From NCBI GenBank assembly GCA_036655355.1, contig JAVVQG010000007.1:139074-203073 (forward strand): DNA of 64,000 nt, in the 5' to 3' direction. Positions 8,572-17,821 of this stretch are shown piece by piece. Under the pieces are notes generated by a model. That model did not search any database, was not told the origin of the DNA, and saw only the letters and a program-made list of their open reading frames with translations. A program made the translations under genes and the position numbers. How positions within the stretch are numbered: the stretch's first letter is position 1; each line of letters opens with the position of its first letter. This stretch comes from JAUNSR01 sp036655355 (GTDB taxonomy: Bacteria; Bacteroidota; Bacteroidia; Bacteroidales; JAUNSR01).

Positions 8572-10053
8572 TTAATAAGCTCTTGCAAATAACACACGCT
8601 GTGCAGATGGTTTACCTGTAACCATACAAACACCCGGAGTTTTATCGCCATCCAAAGGAATACAACGGATCGTTGCTTTCGTTTGTTCTTTGATATATTC
8701 TTCCGTTTCAGGTGTACCATCCCAATGTGCAAGGATGAAACCGCCCTCTTCGATTTTCTCTTTGAATTCTTCCCATGTATCAACCGTCTTCGTTGTTGAT
8801 TCACGCATGTCATACGCTTTCTTGAAGATATTAGCCTGAATTTCATCCAATAGCTCTTTCACTACTGTTTCGATGTTATCCTGACACATTGTTTCTTTTG
8901 TTAACGTATCACGACGGAATACTTCAATCGTATTGTTTTCAAGATCACGTCCGCCCATTACCAAACGAACCGGAACACCTTTCAACTCATATTCGGCGAA
9001 TTTCCAACCTGGTTTTTTATTTTCCGAATTATCGTATTTTACGGAGATTCCCAAAGCCTTCAATTTCTTAGTGATCTCAGCCACACGCTCATTAATCTGT
9101 GCTAGCTGCTCATCATTACGGTGAATCGGAATGATTACAACCTGGATCGGCGCCAACTTCGGAGGTAGTACCAATCCGTTGTCATCCGAGTGAGTCATGA
9201 TCAGAGCTCCCATCAAACGGGTAGAAACACCCCATGATGTTGCCCAAACCAATTCCTGTTTACCCTCTTTGTTCGTAAAGGTAACATCGAATGCTTTCGC
9301 GAAGTTCTGACCTAGGAAGTGAGATGTACCGGATTGAAGTGCTTTTCCATCCTGCATCATCGCCTCAATTGTATAGGTATCAACAGCTCCGGCAAAACGT
9401 TCGTTTGCTGATTTCACACCTTTGATAACCGGAACAGCCATAAATTCTTCAGCAAAAGTTCCGTATACATTGATCATCTGTCTTGTTTCTGCAATAGCTT
9501 CCTCTGCCGTAGCATGAGCCGTATGGCCCTCCTGCCACAAGAATTCAGCCGTACGAAGGAACATACGTGTACGCATCTCCCAGCGAACTACGTTTGCCCA
9601 TTGATTGCAAAGGATTGGAAGGTCTCTCCAAGACTGGATCCAACCTTTATATGTATTCCAGATGATTGTTTCAGATGTTGGACGAACAATCAGTTCCTCT
9701 TCTAATTTTGCCTCCGGATCCACTACTACACCTGACCCATCGGGATTGTTTTTCAGACGATAATGCGTTACCACTGCACATTCCTTAGCAAAACCTTCAA
9801 CGTGGTCTGCTTCTTTGCTTAGGAAAGATTTGGGGATAAACAAAGGGAAATATGCATTCTGATGACCCGTTTCTTTAAACATATCGTCAAGTTGACGTTG
9901 CATCTTCTCCCAAATAGCATATCCGTAAGGTTTAATAACCATACAACCACGCACTGCTGAGTTCTCAGCAAGTTCTGCCTTTGTAACCAGGTCATTATAC
10001 CACTGAGAATAACTTACGCTGCGCGGAGTTAATTCTTTTAATTCTTTTGCCAT
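8572..10053 (-). CDS. proS: Prolyl-tRNA synthetase, short archaeal/eukaryal type
   Basis: The 493-residue cytoplasmic enzyme charges tRNA-Pro. Class II motifs are present: RPTSE at 124-128, the motif 2 region RWEMRTRMFLRTAEFLWQ near 158-175, and the motif 3 region near the end of the catalytic domain. The anticodon-binding domain (about 300-400) and the extra C-terminal domain ending in ARAY follow. The bacterial-type editing insertion is absent, as expected for this about 490-residue form. It is monocistronic: a terminator for the upstream gene precedes it and a -7 element (TATTTTTG) lies 68 bases upstream. Confidence 0.95.
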   Translation of the reverse strand: MAKELKELTPRSVSYSQWYNDLVTKAELAENSAVRGCMVIKPYGYAIWEKMQRQLDDMFKETGHQNAYFPLFIPKSFLSKEADHVEGFAKECAVVTHYRLKNNPDGSGVVVDPEAKLEEELIVRPTSETIIWNTYKGWIQSWRDLPILCNQWANVVRWEMRTRMFLRTAEFLWQEGHTAHATAEEAIAETRQMINVYGTFAEEFMAVPVIKGVKSANERFAGAVDTYTIEAMMQDGKALQSGTSHFLGQNFAKAFDVTFTNKEGKQELVWATSWGVSTRLMGALIMTHSDDNGLVLPPKLAPIQVVIIPIHRNDEQLAQINERVAEITKKLKALGISVKYDNSENKKPGWKFAEYELKGVPVRLVMGGRDLENNTIEVFRRDTLTKETMCQDNIETVVKELLDEIQANIFKKAYDMRESTTKTVDTWEEFKEKIEEGGFILAHWDGTPETEEYIKEQTKATIRCIPLDGDKTPGVCMVTGKPSAQRVLFARAY

Positions 10054-10120
10054 GTTAATATTACATTATAATTATCGTCATCTCCGAACTCGCGCCTTCT
10101 ATGCCCGCTCAAGAGACGTG

Positions 10121-10128
10121 CAAAAATA
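10121..10128 (-). promoter_or_regulatory. -7 element for proS
   Basis: Minus-strand TATTTTTG matches TAnnTTTG. It lies directly after the T-run of the terminator of the preceding gene, which fits an independent promoter. Confidence 0.5.
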
Positions 10129-10132
10129 CAAA

Positions 10133-10163
10133 AAAGTCCCGATTCTATTCGAATCCGGACTTT
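10133..10163 (-). terminator. Terminator of the small periplasmic protein gene
   Basis: Arms 10133-10145 and 10151-10163 pair over 13 bases with one mismatch around a 5-nt loop. On the minus strand the hairpin runs into a run of T. Confidence 0.7.
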
Positions 10164-10221
10164 CCTATTTTTAATAAATTATCTAATAAACACTGTAAGT
10201 CGACAATTTTAAAAGTAGATG

Positions 10222-10806
10222 CTACATATTCCGGATGTTAAATCCTTCCGGTACTGTGAATGTTTCCGGTGACACTTCCGGATTCTCCTCTATCGAAGTT
10301 GCCACGAGTTCCACTTTCTTCGCATCTCCGTAAGTAGCAACCGATTTCAACAATAGCCCTTTATAAATCCAAGCCGTTGTTTCTACCTTTAATCCTTCAT
10401 TCTCAAATTCAGCTGTATACACCGTACATTTCTTATTTAGAAATTCCACTGTACCCGTTGCTTTAATGTTGAATTTCTTAATCACCTCCGGTGTGAGATC
10501 GTTGTAATTGATATCACTTTCAGGGCGCACATATTTAACTCCGCTCTTTTGTGGATAATTAAGAACATAAACCGTATCCTTATTCGTGATGGTAGCAATC
10601 TCTACTCCCATCATATACATTTTCATGCATAAGAGGTTTCCGTAGTCATCAGAATATTGTGTCATCGGGATGGAGTTACCATCGGTAATCATCTCATACT
10701 GAATAATCGAAGATTTCAAACCCTCACCCCTTGTATTAAGCTGAGCTTTCAACGGAAGTAAAAGGAGAAGAAACAATGATAAAAGGGAAAAAGCTTTACG
10801 ATTCAT
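10222..10806 (-). CDS. Small secreted protein, paralogue of the 42.5-kb protein
   Basis: The 194-residue protein has a signal peptide (MNRKAFSLLSLF..., cleavage after PLKAQ). The mature part is beta-rich and resembles LolA-like/DUF4412-type periplasmic proteins. The C-terminal half aligns with the protein at 42539-43126: both have KC..Y, then W(I/V)YKG, then S(I/F)EENP and F..P near the end. I do not recognise a function. The ATG at 10806 was preferred over a GTG three codons upstream because it starts the signal peptide. It ends in a clear terminator, so it is probably monocistronic. Confidence 0.65.
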   Translation of the reverse strand: MNRKAFSLLSLFLLLLLPLKAQLNTRGEGLKSSIIQYEMITDGNSIPMTQYSDDYGNLLCMKMYMMGVEIATITNKDTVYVLNYPQKSGVKYVRPESDINYNDLTPEVIKKFNIKATGTVEFLNKKCTVYTAEFENEGLKVETTAWIYKGLLLKSVATYGDAKKVELVATSIEENPEVSPETFTVPEGFNIRNM

Positions 10807-10920
10807 ATCCTTCACAGTTAGGTAAATATAAAAATAAAACAGTTCGGAGTTAGGTTTGTTCGTTATTTACCCCAATTATAAGGAATATTTAGGCGTTTTG
10901 CCGGAAATCGAGACCGATGT

Positions 10921-11580
10921 TCAGTTCTTATTGAGTTTCTTTCGTTTTGCCTTCTTCACCATCTCATCATTCGGAATCAGATAGATGGTAACACGTCTGT
11001 TTTTGGCTCTGTTCTCCATTGAGTCGTTCGTGAATAAGGGTTGTGAAGCACCAAAGGCGTATATCTTCATGTTTGATTCGGGAATTCCCTGCGTTTTGTA
11101 CCATTCGAAAACACCCTGTGCACGACCTTGGGAAATTCGTTGAAGGTAGGTTTCACTTCCCGTATTATCTGAATGTCCGGTTACCAGCATTGTCGTCAGG
11201 CCTTGTCTCATAAACGTGAGGATAGGTCCCAATGCAAGCTCCGGATTAGGCAAAAGAGTTGTTTCATTCGGAGGAAATATGACCGAGGAAGGAATCGAGA
11301 CTTTCAGTACCTCTCCGTTGCGGATCGTCGATACAATTGCTCCGTTGATGTTTTTTAGCTTTTTTGCTTCAACGAGCATGAATTTCTTGATTTCTTCGCC
11401 TGATTTCCCTCCTATTACTTCCCCTTTTTCCTCTTCAAAGCTCTTCTGCGGAATGCTTTCATTTTTTTGTCTCATCTTCAGAGTCCACGTATTCTTGCCC
11501 ACAGTCTCTTCCGAAAAGAGTGGTGATGAAAACGAAAGCAGCGCGAAACAAATGAAAATACCTGATATTGACTTCTTCAT
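10921..11580 (-). CDS. OmpA-family peptidoglycan-binding protein
   Basis: The 219-residue protein has a signal peptide (residues 1-22). A linker follows, then an OmpA_C-like domain at about 98-203 with TGHSDNTG at 134-141 and NRAKNRRV at 190-197. Such domains bind diaminopimelate in peptidoglycan, so the protein probably anchors the outer envelope to the wall. There is no beta-barrel and no lipobox, so it is a soluble periplasmic form. A highly basic tail (KKAKRKKLNKN) ends the protein. The ATG at 11580 begins the signal peptide; the upstream ATG at 11622 would add a non-signal extension. Confidence 0.8.
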   Translation of the reverse strand: MKKSISGIFICFALLSFSSPLFSEETVGKNTWTLKMRQKNESIPQKSFEEEKGEVIGGKSGEEIKKFMLVEAKKLKNINGAIVSTIRNGEVLKVSIPSSVIFPPNETTLLPNPELALGPILTFMRQGLTTMLVTGHSDNTGSETYLQRISQGRAQGVFEWYKTQGIPESNMKIYAFGASQPLFTNDSMENRAKNRRVTIYLIPNDEMVKKAKRKKLNKN

Positions 11581-11688
11581 TCGCAATTGATTTTGATAAG
11601 TTATATACGGTGTATAAAACACGAAGACGCAGAGCGGAGTCGTGAGACTTCTCTATGCGTCTTTGCATGTTTAGAACCCGTAAAAGGA

Positions 11689-12003
11689 TTAATATTCTAG
11701 TGATTCTTCGTAATCAAACTCTCCGTTGATGACCCATCTTACTGCCTCATCCTGGAAATCGAATCCGTCACGTTTTGCATTTTTCATCACGTACTCAAGG
11801 ATATCTTCCAAATCCACTTCAGCCTCTTCCTCTTCAACATCTTCGTCTAGAAGTCCCTGGCTTTCATAAAAGTCATAAATAACATCGGTGATGTACGTAA
11901 TATCGTCGTCAGAAAAAGTCCCTTTAAGTTCCTGAGGTAGACTATTCTGAATAAATTTTACGGCTTCTTGATCATCGTAAACCGAATCTTCCATCTGACT
12001 CAT
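11689..12003 (-). CDS. Small acidic conserved protein of unknown function
   Basis: The 104-residue protein is strongly acidic, with a stretch of Glu/Asp around residues 55-65 (DEDVEEEEAEVDLED). It lacks a signal peptide or membrane segment, so it is likely cytoplasmic. Helical segments can be expected throughout. I do not recognise a domain. It lies 108 bases upstream of the OmpA-domain gene in the same direction and could be cotranscribed. An alternative start at the fourth codon (Met4) is possible. Confidence 0.6.
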   Translation of the reverse strand: MSQMEDSVYDDQEAVKFIQNSLPQELKGTFSDDDITYITDVIYDFYESQGLLDEDVEEEEAEVDLEDILEYVMKNAKRDGFDFQDEAVRWVINGEFDYEESLEY

Positions 12004-12086
12004 AATTCCAATATTTAGTTGTTAGTTTGGTAAAAATACGCATTGCGATTCGAAGTCGCAAACGAATAATAATTTTTTATACCAAA

Positions 12087-12251
12087 TATTATCATCGATC
12101 GAGTATAGCCCTGACTAAACTTTCTCATTGGTATGAATCTGTTAATGCATTAAATCTTATTCATTTCAATAGTGGGGTTCAGACTATGCAGAAACATTAC
12201 GGAACAATACTAAATTACTTTGACCGCAGAGCTACAAATGTTTCAACGTAG
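12087..12251 (+). pseudogene. Remnant of an ISAon1/ISL3-like transposase
   Basis: About 54 codons are open before a stop. They read like an internal-to-C-terminal part of ISL3-superfamily (ISAon1-type) transposases, especially HYGTILNYFDRRATN. In my recollection of those families this corresponds to HY.TILNYF.NRSTNASAE. The fragment ends at a stop exactly where the catalytic-glutamate region would continue, and the N-terminal two thirds are absent. No terminal inverted repeats were found. This assignment rests on memory of family motifs and was not confirmed by search. Confidence 0.5.
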
Positions 12252-12280
12252 CGTTTTTATCTTCCACAGGTAAGCCAAAG

Positions 12281-12327
12281 AAACGAGGTATTCTAAGCTT
12301 AATACGCTAAGGATACCTCGTTTTTAT
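12281..12327 (+). terminator. Hairpin with T-run, possibly left by the mobile element
   Basis: AAACGAGGTAT at 12281-12291 pairs with 12313-12323, followed by T-rich sequence on the plus strand. No intact plus-strand gene precedes it, so it may belong to the transposase remnant. Confidence 0.5.
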
Positions 12328-12355
12328 TATCTATTAAACCCTTTTTCAATTCTGA

Positions 12356-12460
12356 TCGGAAATAAAGGAAACGCCACCGCCTTGGTTCGCCCGAAGCAAG
12401 GCGGTGGTTCGGGCGAACCAAGGCGGTGCTTCGACTGAACCAAAGCAATGGTTTTTTCAA
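12356..12460 (+). repeat. MITE-like element, copy 1 (22-bp units)
   Basis: One inverted unit (12373-12392) is followed by three direct 22-bp units at 12393-12414, 12415-12436 and 12437-12458. The unit consensus is GAASCAAGGCGGTGSTTC plus four variable bases, and the third unit is degenerate with a T6 end. The order and register are the same as in the copy at 51951-52060. The outer ends here (TCGGAAA on the left, TTTTTTCAATA on the right) are poorly matched, suggesting decay. Confidence 0.75.
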
Positions 12461-12655
12461 TAAGCAGGAAAAGGATTTGATTTTAATGCTTCCTCTTTCA
12501 TTTATACAGCAAGTCCCGTAGTCAGAGAAGTAACGGATTTAGTAAAATATCCTGTTGTTAAAAGTTAATACAACGCGTATCTTTTGCTTGAGCCGATTAG
12601 CCGGTTTGAGTGAATCCCGATTCGATGCGGTTCTATCCAATTCTTAATATAAAAA

Positions 12656-12680
12656 CAGGCAGCCTCGTTGAGACTGCCTG
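12656..12680 (-). terminator. Terminator of the glycan-utilization operon
   Basis: CAGGCAG at 12656-12662 pairs with CTGCCTG at 12674-12680, with an inner CTC/GAG pairing. On the minus strand it is followed by T5. It lies 22 bases after the GH97 stop codon. Confidence 0.8.
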
Positions 12681-12702
12681 CAAATTTTCTCCCGGAATGA
12701 AA

Positions 12703-14892
12703 TTACAGTTTAGAAATTCCTTTCAAAGATGTGTTTCCAGCCTCCTGAATAGAGATGGCATAACCACCGCCAGGAGCACACTTTTGTGTTAGCTTAGATT
12801 TGTTTGTTACTACCACCTTGCGAATTTTATATGCCTGTGGATTTGTTTTGTAATGAGCATCCGCAGCATCGCTATAAATAGTGGCGATGTATTTTTTACC
12901 CGGCTCAAGGAAATCAAATGAGATTTTAGAAGTATATCCATTCTCATCCACTGTACACCCTACAAACCATTCGTTTTTACCTTTAGCTTTACGAGCGATT
13001 GAGATGTAATCTCCCGGTTCTGCCTCTAGAATCTTAGTATCATCCCAATCCACCGCAACGTCTTTGATGAATTGGAAAGGTTCCATAAAACGTTTGTAAT
13101 TTTCAATTACGTCCGCAGCCATTTGCAACGGGCTATACATTGTTACATAAAGCGCCAATTGACGTGCTAGCGTAGAGTTTACTTTTGAACCATTATGCGG
13201 ATTCAATTTTGAAAGATCCATTTCAAAAATACCCGGAGTATAGTCCATCGGACCACCCATCAAACGGGTAAACGGCAGAATGGTTGTGTGATCCGGATTA
13301 TTACCACCGAATGATTCATATTCAGTACCACGTGCTGACTCGTTACCGATCAAGTTCGGATAAGTACGTGCAATACCTGTAGGACGAACTGCTTCGTGCG
13401 CATTTACCATGATTTTGTATTCAGCTGCTTTCTCAATAGCGTACTGGAAGTGATTTACCATCCACTGACCGTAATGGTATTCACCACGCGGAATAATATC
13501 CCCTACATAACCGCTTTTCACTGAATTATAACCGTTATCCACCATAAACTGGTAAGCTTTATCCATATGGCGTTCGTAGTTGCGAACAGAACCTGAAGTT
13601 TCATGGTGCATCATCATTTTCACACCTTTTGATTTAGCGTAATCGCGAATAGCCTTTACATCAAAATCAGGATAAGGGGTAACAAAGTCAAAAACATAAT
13701 CTTTTGATTTGTCGAACCAATCTTCCCAACCTTCATTCCATCCTTCAACCAATACCGCATCGAAACCATGTTCCGCTGCGAAATCGATGTATTCTTTCAC
13801 ATGTTCCGTATTCGCGGCATGCTTTCCATTCGGTTTTGTTTTAGAGAAATCTGTCTGTCCCAGTTTCACTGAAGGCAGATCGGTATAAGACCACGTACTT
13901 TTGCCCGTAATCATCTCCCACCAAACACCAACATACTTAACAGGCTTAATCCATTCTGTATCCTTGATCTTACAAGGCTCGTTCAGATTGTAGATTGTTT
14001 TAGAAGCCAGAATATCGCGTGCATCATCACTTACGATCACAGTTCTCCAAGGAGATTGAGTTGGAGTCTGAAGATACCCTTTGTTACCTTGAGCATCGGG
14101 CGTAAGATGAGATTCGAAGATCATCTCTTTGTCATTCAGTTCCAATGACATCAATGAATAATCGATCAATGCCGCTTCATGAATATTGATATACAAGCCG
14201 TCGTTGCTCTTCATCATCAACGGAGTCTGAACGCCCGTATCTGAGAAAGGTGTCTGAGAAGCATTCGGAGTTACGGCCGTACTCATCAAACCACGGATCT
14301 GAGATAAATTAGAGGTTGTGGTGTGATATTCCTGCGTATCGTAATCACCCGGCAACCAGAATGCTTTGTGATCGCCCGCCATAGCAAACTGAGTACGCTC
14401 TTCTTGAATCACGAAATAGGTAAGTTTCGGTTGTTCCGGAAATTCATATCTGAAACCGAGACCATCGTTGAAAACTCGGAAACGGATTATCATATCACGA
14501 TTCGTCTGCTCCTGTTTCAAAGTTACTTCGAGCTCATTATAATTATTTCGGATCGATTTAACCTCACCCCAAACCGGCGTCCAATTCTCATCGAAAGATG
14601 CGGTTTTTTCAGCTGCGACTTTAAATCCTTTCGTCAGATTAATGGTTCCGTTCGCTTCAAGATTGTTTTCCGTATATGTCATATCGGATGAAGGTTCGCC
14701 ATTTTTAGCTTCAAGACCCAATTTCGAGGTTTTGATAACAGGTTTGCCTTTATACGTCAATTCATAAACCGGCTGGCCCTGAGCATCGAGATTAAACGAA
14801 AGGCGAACTTTTCCATCTGGCGAATTCACATCTGTCGCAAAAGCCGAAACTGATACCAATAAACATCCTAAAGAAACTTTGAATTTATTCAT
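12703..14892 (-). CDS. susB: GH97 alpha-glucosidase, SusB-like
   Basis: The 729-residue protein carries a signal peptide (MNKFKVSLGCLLVSVSAFA) and is expected in the periplasm. There it hydrolyses alpha-glucosidic links of imported malto-oligosaccharides. An N-terminal beta-sandwich is followed by a (beta/alpha)8 barrel and a C-terminal beta domain, as in Bacteroides SusB (738 residues). Glu431 (HHETSG), Glu500 (NAHEAV) and Glu524 (RGTEYE) match the three glutamates of the inverting SusB subgroup, with a constant offset of 8. It is the last gene of susC-susD-susE-susB. ATG at 14892 was taken; the TTG two codons earlier is unlikely. Confidence 0.92.
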   Translation of the reverse strand: MNKFKVSLGCLLVSVSAFATDVNSPDGKVRLSFNLDAQGQPVYELTYKGKPVIKTSKLGLEAKNGEPSSDMTYTENNLEANGTINLTKGFKVAAEKTASFDENWTPVWGEVKSIRNNYNELEVTLKQEQTNRDMIIRFRVFNDGLGFRYEFPEQPKLTYFVIQEERTQFAMAGDHKAFWLPGDYDTQEYHTTTSNLSQIRGLMSTAVTPNASQTPFSDTGVQTPLMMKSNDGLYINIHEAALIDYSLMSLELNDKEMIFESHLTPDAQGNKGYLQTPTQSPWRTVIVSDDARDILASKTIYNLNEPCKIKDTEWIKPVKYVGVWWEMITGKSTWSYTDLPSVKLGQTDFSKTKPNGKHAANTEHVKEYIDFAAEHGFDAVLVEGWNEGWEDWFDKSKDYVFDFVTPYPDFDVKAIRDYAKSKGVKMMMHHETSGSVRNYERHMDKAYQFMVDNGYNSVKSGYVGDIIPRGEYHYGQWMVNHFQYAIEKAAEYKIMVNAHEAVRPTGIARTYPNLIGNESARGTEYESFGGNNPDHTTILPFTRLMGGPMDYTPGIFEMDLSKLNPHNGSKVNSTLARQLALYVTMYSPLQMAADVIENYKRFMEPFQFIKDVAVDWDDTKILEAEPGDYISIARKAKGKNEWFVGCTVDENGYTSKISFDFLEPGKKYIATIYSDAADAHYKTNPQAYKIRKVVVTNKSKLTQKCAPGGGYAISIQEAGNTSLKGISKL

Positions 14893-14956
14893 AATCAAAA
14901 TCAGTTAATCAAAAGTGTATTTTGTTTGTAATATCTTATTTTTCTAAGATTAGTGC

Positions 14957-14982
14957 CATAGCCGCCAACCAAGCCGGCTATG
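14957..14982 (-). other. Intercistronic hairpin between susE and the GH97 gene
   Basis: CATAGCCG at 14957-14964 pairs with CGGCTATG at 14975-14982 around a 10-nt loop. On the coding (minus) strand it is preceded by A and not followed by T, so it is not a terminator for the operon. An mRNA-processing or stabilising role is possible. Confidence 0.5.
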
Positions 14983-14994
14983 ACTGTTTTTTAT

Positions 14995-16176
14995 TTAAAG
15001 CGGAAAGAATAGATATCCGCCGTCAATCTGATTGAAAACAACACGGTAAGTACCCGCTTTGTAAGAGATATCTCCTCCCGGACCTGCTCCGATCGGGAAT
15101 CCTGCTCCTCCCCAACTGTTTTCCCAGTTTCCTTCGGCACGGAATTTACATCCGCCGTCTGCCTTAAAGGTTACAGTTGCGTACCAGGTATAAGGATTCA
15201 TTTCACTATACGGAGTAAACTTCAATGTCGTATCGTCTTGCCAATCGTTAAAATTACCAATTAGTTCGATATCTGCAAATTGAGTCGGCGTTACTGTTGC
15301 CGCAGAAATTTTAAGTTTATTCGTAACACTGTTTAGTGTAATCGTATAGAATCCATCTGCCGGAACTTCAATATTTTTCGAATTTCCGTCGTTGTGAATT
15401 AGATTCGTTGAAGAACCGTCAACGCTTCCCCACTGTTCATCATATGAACCTACGGTTCCAATGATCTTAAAGCCTTTAGACGCATCAAAATATCCTGTAT
15501 AGATGAATTCCCCGGCTCCGGTCTTCTGATCATATTTATTATCCTTGATGATATTCATCGGAATTAATGAGGAGCCCACACCGGCAGCAGAGTTATCCCA
15601 GCCCTCTCCCTGACCAATGATGTAATAAATTCCGGGTTCTGCCGGAGTAAGTACCATCGGATAAGGCAATACATTCAATGACAACACATTCGAATAAGCC
15701 GGTTTAACCGTCAACTCGGGATTCATCGGATCTGAAGTTGCATTGCTAATCTCAGCTTTCATTCTGAAATACACCTGTTGTACTTCTTCAAGAGAAGGAT
15801 ACTCCCCCAACTCATGCAACTCTACAATCGCACGGTTAAGTTCTTTAGAGACCACTTCTATTTTTTCATTTTTCCCGGTTGTTGCCAACGTAATAAAATG
15901 ATCTTCTGTAAAGAGTGAATCCAAACTTACCTGCATCGAATACGAAGTAGCACTAACAAATCCGTAATCGGGTCTTTCGCAAGTGAAAGTCGTGATTACT
16001 TTTTCATTCTCCGCTTCGGTAAGGGTGAAAAGCTGATCGTGATTCTCAGGCAAATTCATTTGGAACTTCAATGTTCCGGTTTCCGCATCGGGATTGATTA
16101 CCGGGCCTTCTTCTTTTTCGCAAGATGCGAAACCAATCAGACCCGCTATTCCCAACATATATAATAATTTGTTCAT
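14995..16176 (-). CDS. susE: SusE-like starch-binding outer-membrane lipoprotein
   Basis: The 393-residue protein is a lipoprotein with lipobox GFASC and modified Cys19. The N-terminal SusE-type immunoglobulin-like domain (about 30-170) is followed by two starch-binding modules (about 175-290 and 300-393). Both modules contain aromatic-rich stretches such as GEGWDNS, GNFNDWQ and GNWENSWGG. Bacteroides SusE is similar in length (387). It would bind alpha-glucan on the cell surface and hold it near SusC/SusD. It lies 40 bases after susD in the same operon. Confidence 0.85.
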   Translation of the reverse strand: MNKLLYMLGIAGLIGFASCEKEEGPVINPDAETGTLKFQMNLPENHDQLFTLTEAENEKVITTFTCERPDYGFVSATSYSMQVSLDSLFTEDHFITLATTGKNEKIEVVSKELNRAIVELHELGEYPSLEEVQQVYFRMKAEISNATSDPMNPELTVKPAYSNVLSLNVLPYPMVLTPAEPGIYYIIGQGEGWDNSAAGVGSSLIPMNIIKDNKYDQKTGAGEFIYTGYFDASKGFKIIGTVGSYDEQWGSVDGSSTNLIHNDGNSKNIEVPADGFYTITLNSVTNKLKISAATVTPTQFADIELIGNFNDWQDDTTLKFTPYSEMNPYTWYATVTFKADGGCKFRAEGNWENSWGGAGFPIGAGPGGDISYKAGTYRVVFNQIDGGYLFFPL

Positions 16177-16216
16177 ATGATCTAAGTTTATCTCGAGATT
16201 TTAATTCGACACCTGA

Positions 16217-17788
16217 TTAATAACCCGGATTCTGCGTAAGATTCGGATTTGCTGTCATATCCGTCATCGGAATCGGATAGAGGTTGTAATGGCTGTCTAA
16301 TGCAGCACCGCCCTTGCTACCACCTTTCCAATCCCAATTATACGAACCGGAACCGGCAAAATATCCGTAACGGATCAAGTCTGTTCGACGATGACCTTCA
16401 AAGTAAAACTCGCGGGCTTTCTCATCGAGAACGCTCTCAATCGTTACTGAAGAAAGCGGGTAGGTATTCGCTCTGGTTCTCAATTCATTCACCGCATCAA
16501 GCGCCTCAGCCTGACTTCCGCCGGCACGTAGGGTTGCTTCGGCATAAGTCAGATATGCTTCAGCTGCTCGGAAAAACGGAACATCTGTGTCCGGAAACTT
16601 CGGATCGCTCGTTTTAATATTCGGATCGACCGTATTGTTGCTGAATTTAGCGACAGACCATCCTTCGTTGAAATTTGATACTTTATCGATCTCTACGGTA
16701 CGATCTTTGGCGAAGAACATCGCACGATCATCTCCTCCAGTAGTCAAATCTTTGTCGTCGGCATTTCCCGGAACCTCACCATTCGGAAAGAATTTTTTGA
16801 TCAACGATGCGCGGGCTCTGTTACCACCCCATCCGTCAGACATTCCCCATGCCAGCATCCCTTCGGTATGTGTAGAGGCAATCAGGAAGAATGTAGTAGA
16901 CCAACTGCGGGTTCTTACTCCGTCGGCTGCGATTGGAAGGATGATCTCCTGACGAGCGGTATTCATTCCGATCTGATCGTTATCCGCCATAAACAGATGT
17001 TCATATGCATCTGCCAATTTATAGGAAGAATCCATCACTTTTTTAGCATAAGTTGCAGCATCTGCCCAACGCGGAGTTCCTGTATAAACTTCAGCATTCA
17101 GATATAAACGAGATTTAAGAAGCCAATTGGCAGCTTTATCGGCACGTCCGTAAGGAGCCGTTTTCACATCGTACATATCTTCTTCAATCTCCGTCAGCTC
17201 TTTTTCAATGTATTTGAAAAGATCGGCACGGTTAATCTGCATCGGAGGAGTATCTGAAACCACTTCCGTAAATGGCACATTACCATAGAAATCAAGCAAG
17301 TAATAGAAGTTCAAAGCACGGATAAAACGAGTTTCTGCTCTTTGTCTTACCGTTTCTGCGTCTGTTTTACCTTCTGTCTGCTCTAGAAAATGGTTACACA
17401 AGGTAACGTCGAAATTCAATCGTCCGTACATCCCTGTTATCTGGTCGTGCGAAGCTGACCACCCTCCGAAGTTCAATTCAGGTACACCGGGGTCTCCCCA
17501 TGCACAAAGCGCCTCATCGGTTGGAAGTTCATTCAGGTTCCAGATCAGACGATAAAAACCGGAAGTACCCTCATCAATACCATCTACATCCCCATTCCCA
17601 CTCGGACCGCTTTGACCGGTTAAAGCCATTGTAGCGTAAATCTTACTAAATACCTGATTCTGGTTAAAGTTCTGTGATACACTTGGGTCGATCGGCTCTA
17701 CATTCAAATCATTCACACAAGAAGTTGCTCCGAGCATCAGGAAAAATGAAGCCATCGGAAGAAGCTTCTTTAAATATCTTGGGTTCAT
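16217..17788 (-). CDS. susD: SusD/RagB-family nutrient-binding lipoprotein
   Basis: The 523-residue protein is a surface lipoprotein with lipobox GATSC and modified Cys24. It shows the SusD TPR-like helical fold: the conserved region RFIRALNFYYLLDFYGNVP near residues 140-165, and the C-terminal block with FFRAAEAYLTYAEA, NELRTRAN and EKAREFYFEGHRRTDLIRYG. The last block is the most conserved part of the family. SusD proteins cap the SusC channel and bind glycan. It lies 92 bases downstream of susC, separated by a stable hairpin. Alpha-glucan specificity is inferred from the GH97 and SusE neighbours. Confidence 0.93.
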   Translation of the reverse strand: MNPRYLKKLLPMASFFLMLGATSCVNDLNVEPIDPSVSQNFNQNQVFSKIYATMALTGQSGPSGNGDVDGIDEGTSGFYRLIWNLNELPTDEALCAWGDPGVPELNFGGWSASHDQITGMYGRLNFDVTLCNHFLEQTEGKTDAETVRQRAETRFIRALNFYYLLDFYGNVPFTEVVSDTPPMQINRADLFKYIEKELTEIEEDMYDVKTAPYGRADKAANWLLKSRLYLNAEVYTGTPRWADAATYAKKVMDSSYKLADAYEHLFMADNDQIGMNTARQEIILPIAADGVRTRSWSTTFFLIASTHTEGMLAWGMSDGWGGNRARASLIKKFFPNGEVPGNADDKDLTTGGDDRAMFFAKDRTVEIDKVSNFNEGWSVAKFSNNTVDPNIKTSDPKFPDTDVPFFRAAEAYLTYAEATLRAGGSQAEALDAVNELRTRANTYPLSSVTIESVLDEKAREFYFEGHRRTDLIRYGYFAGSGSYNWDWKGGSKGGAALDSHYNLYPIPMTDMTANPNLTQNPGY

Positions 17789-17821
17789 CTTGAAAACGTT
17801 TTAAGGATTTGCTTAAAATAA

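Larger units (their letters stand above)
12004..12702. other. Gene-poor region with transposase remnant, repeat element and terminators
   Basis: About 700 bases have no intact gene. They hold a transposase C-terminal fragment (12087-12251), a hairpin (12281-12327), a MITE-like 22-bp repeat element (about 12356-12460) and the terminator of the glycan operon (12656-12680). The part at 12461-12640 shows nothing recognisable. Confidence 0.6.

Noticed and set aside
12393..12458. Possible CRISPR array in the 22-bp repeats
   Set aside because: The units are contiguous without unique spacers, and no cas genes are in the window. The same applies to the ClpB repeat.
12610..12792. Short frame overlapping the end of the GH97 gene and its terminator
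   Set aside because: It runs antisense through a terminator hairpin and into the 3' end of a well-supported gene.
14957..14993. Hairpin before the GH97 gene as a terminator of the sus operon
   Set aside because: The T-run is on the plus strand, opposite to the direction of the operon.
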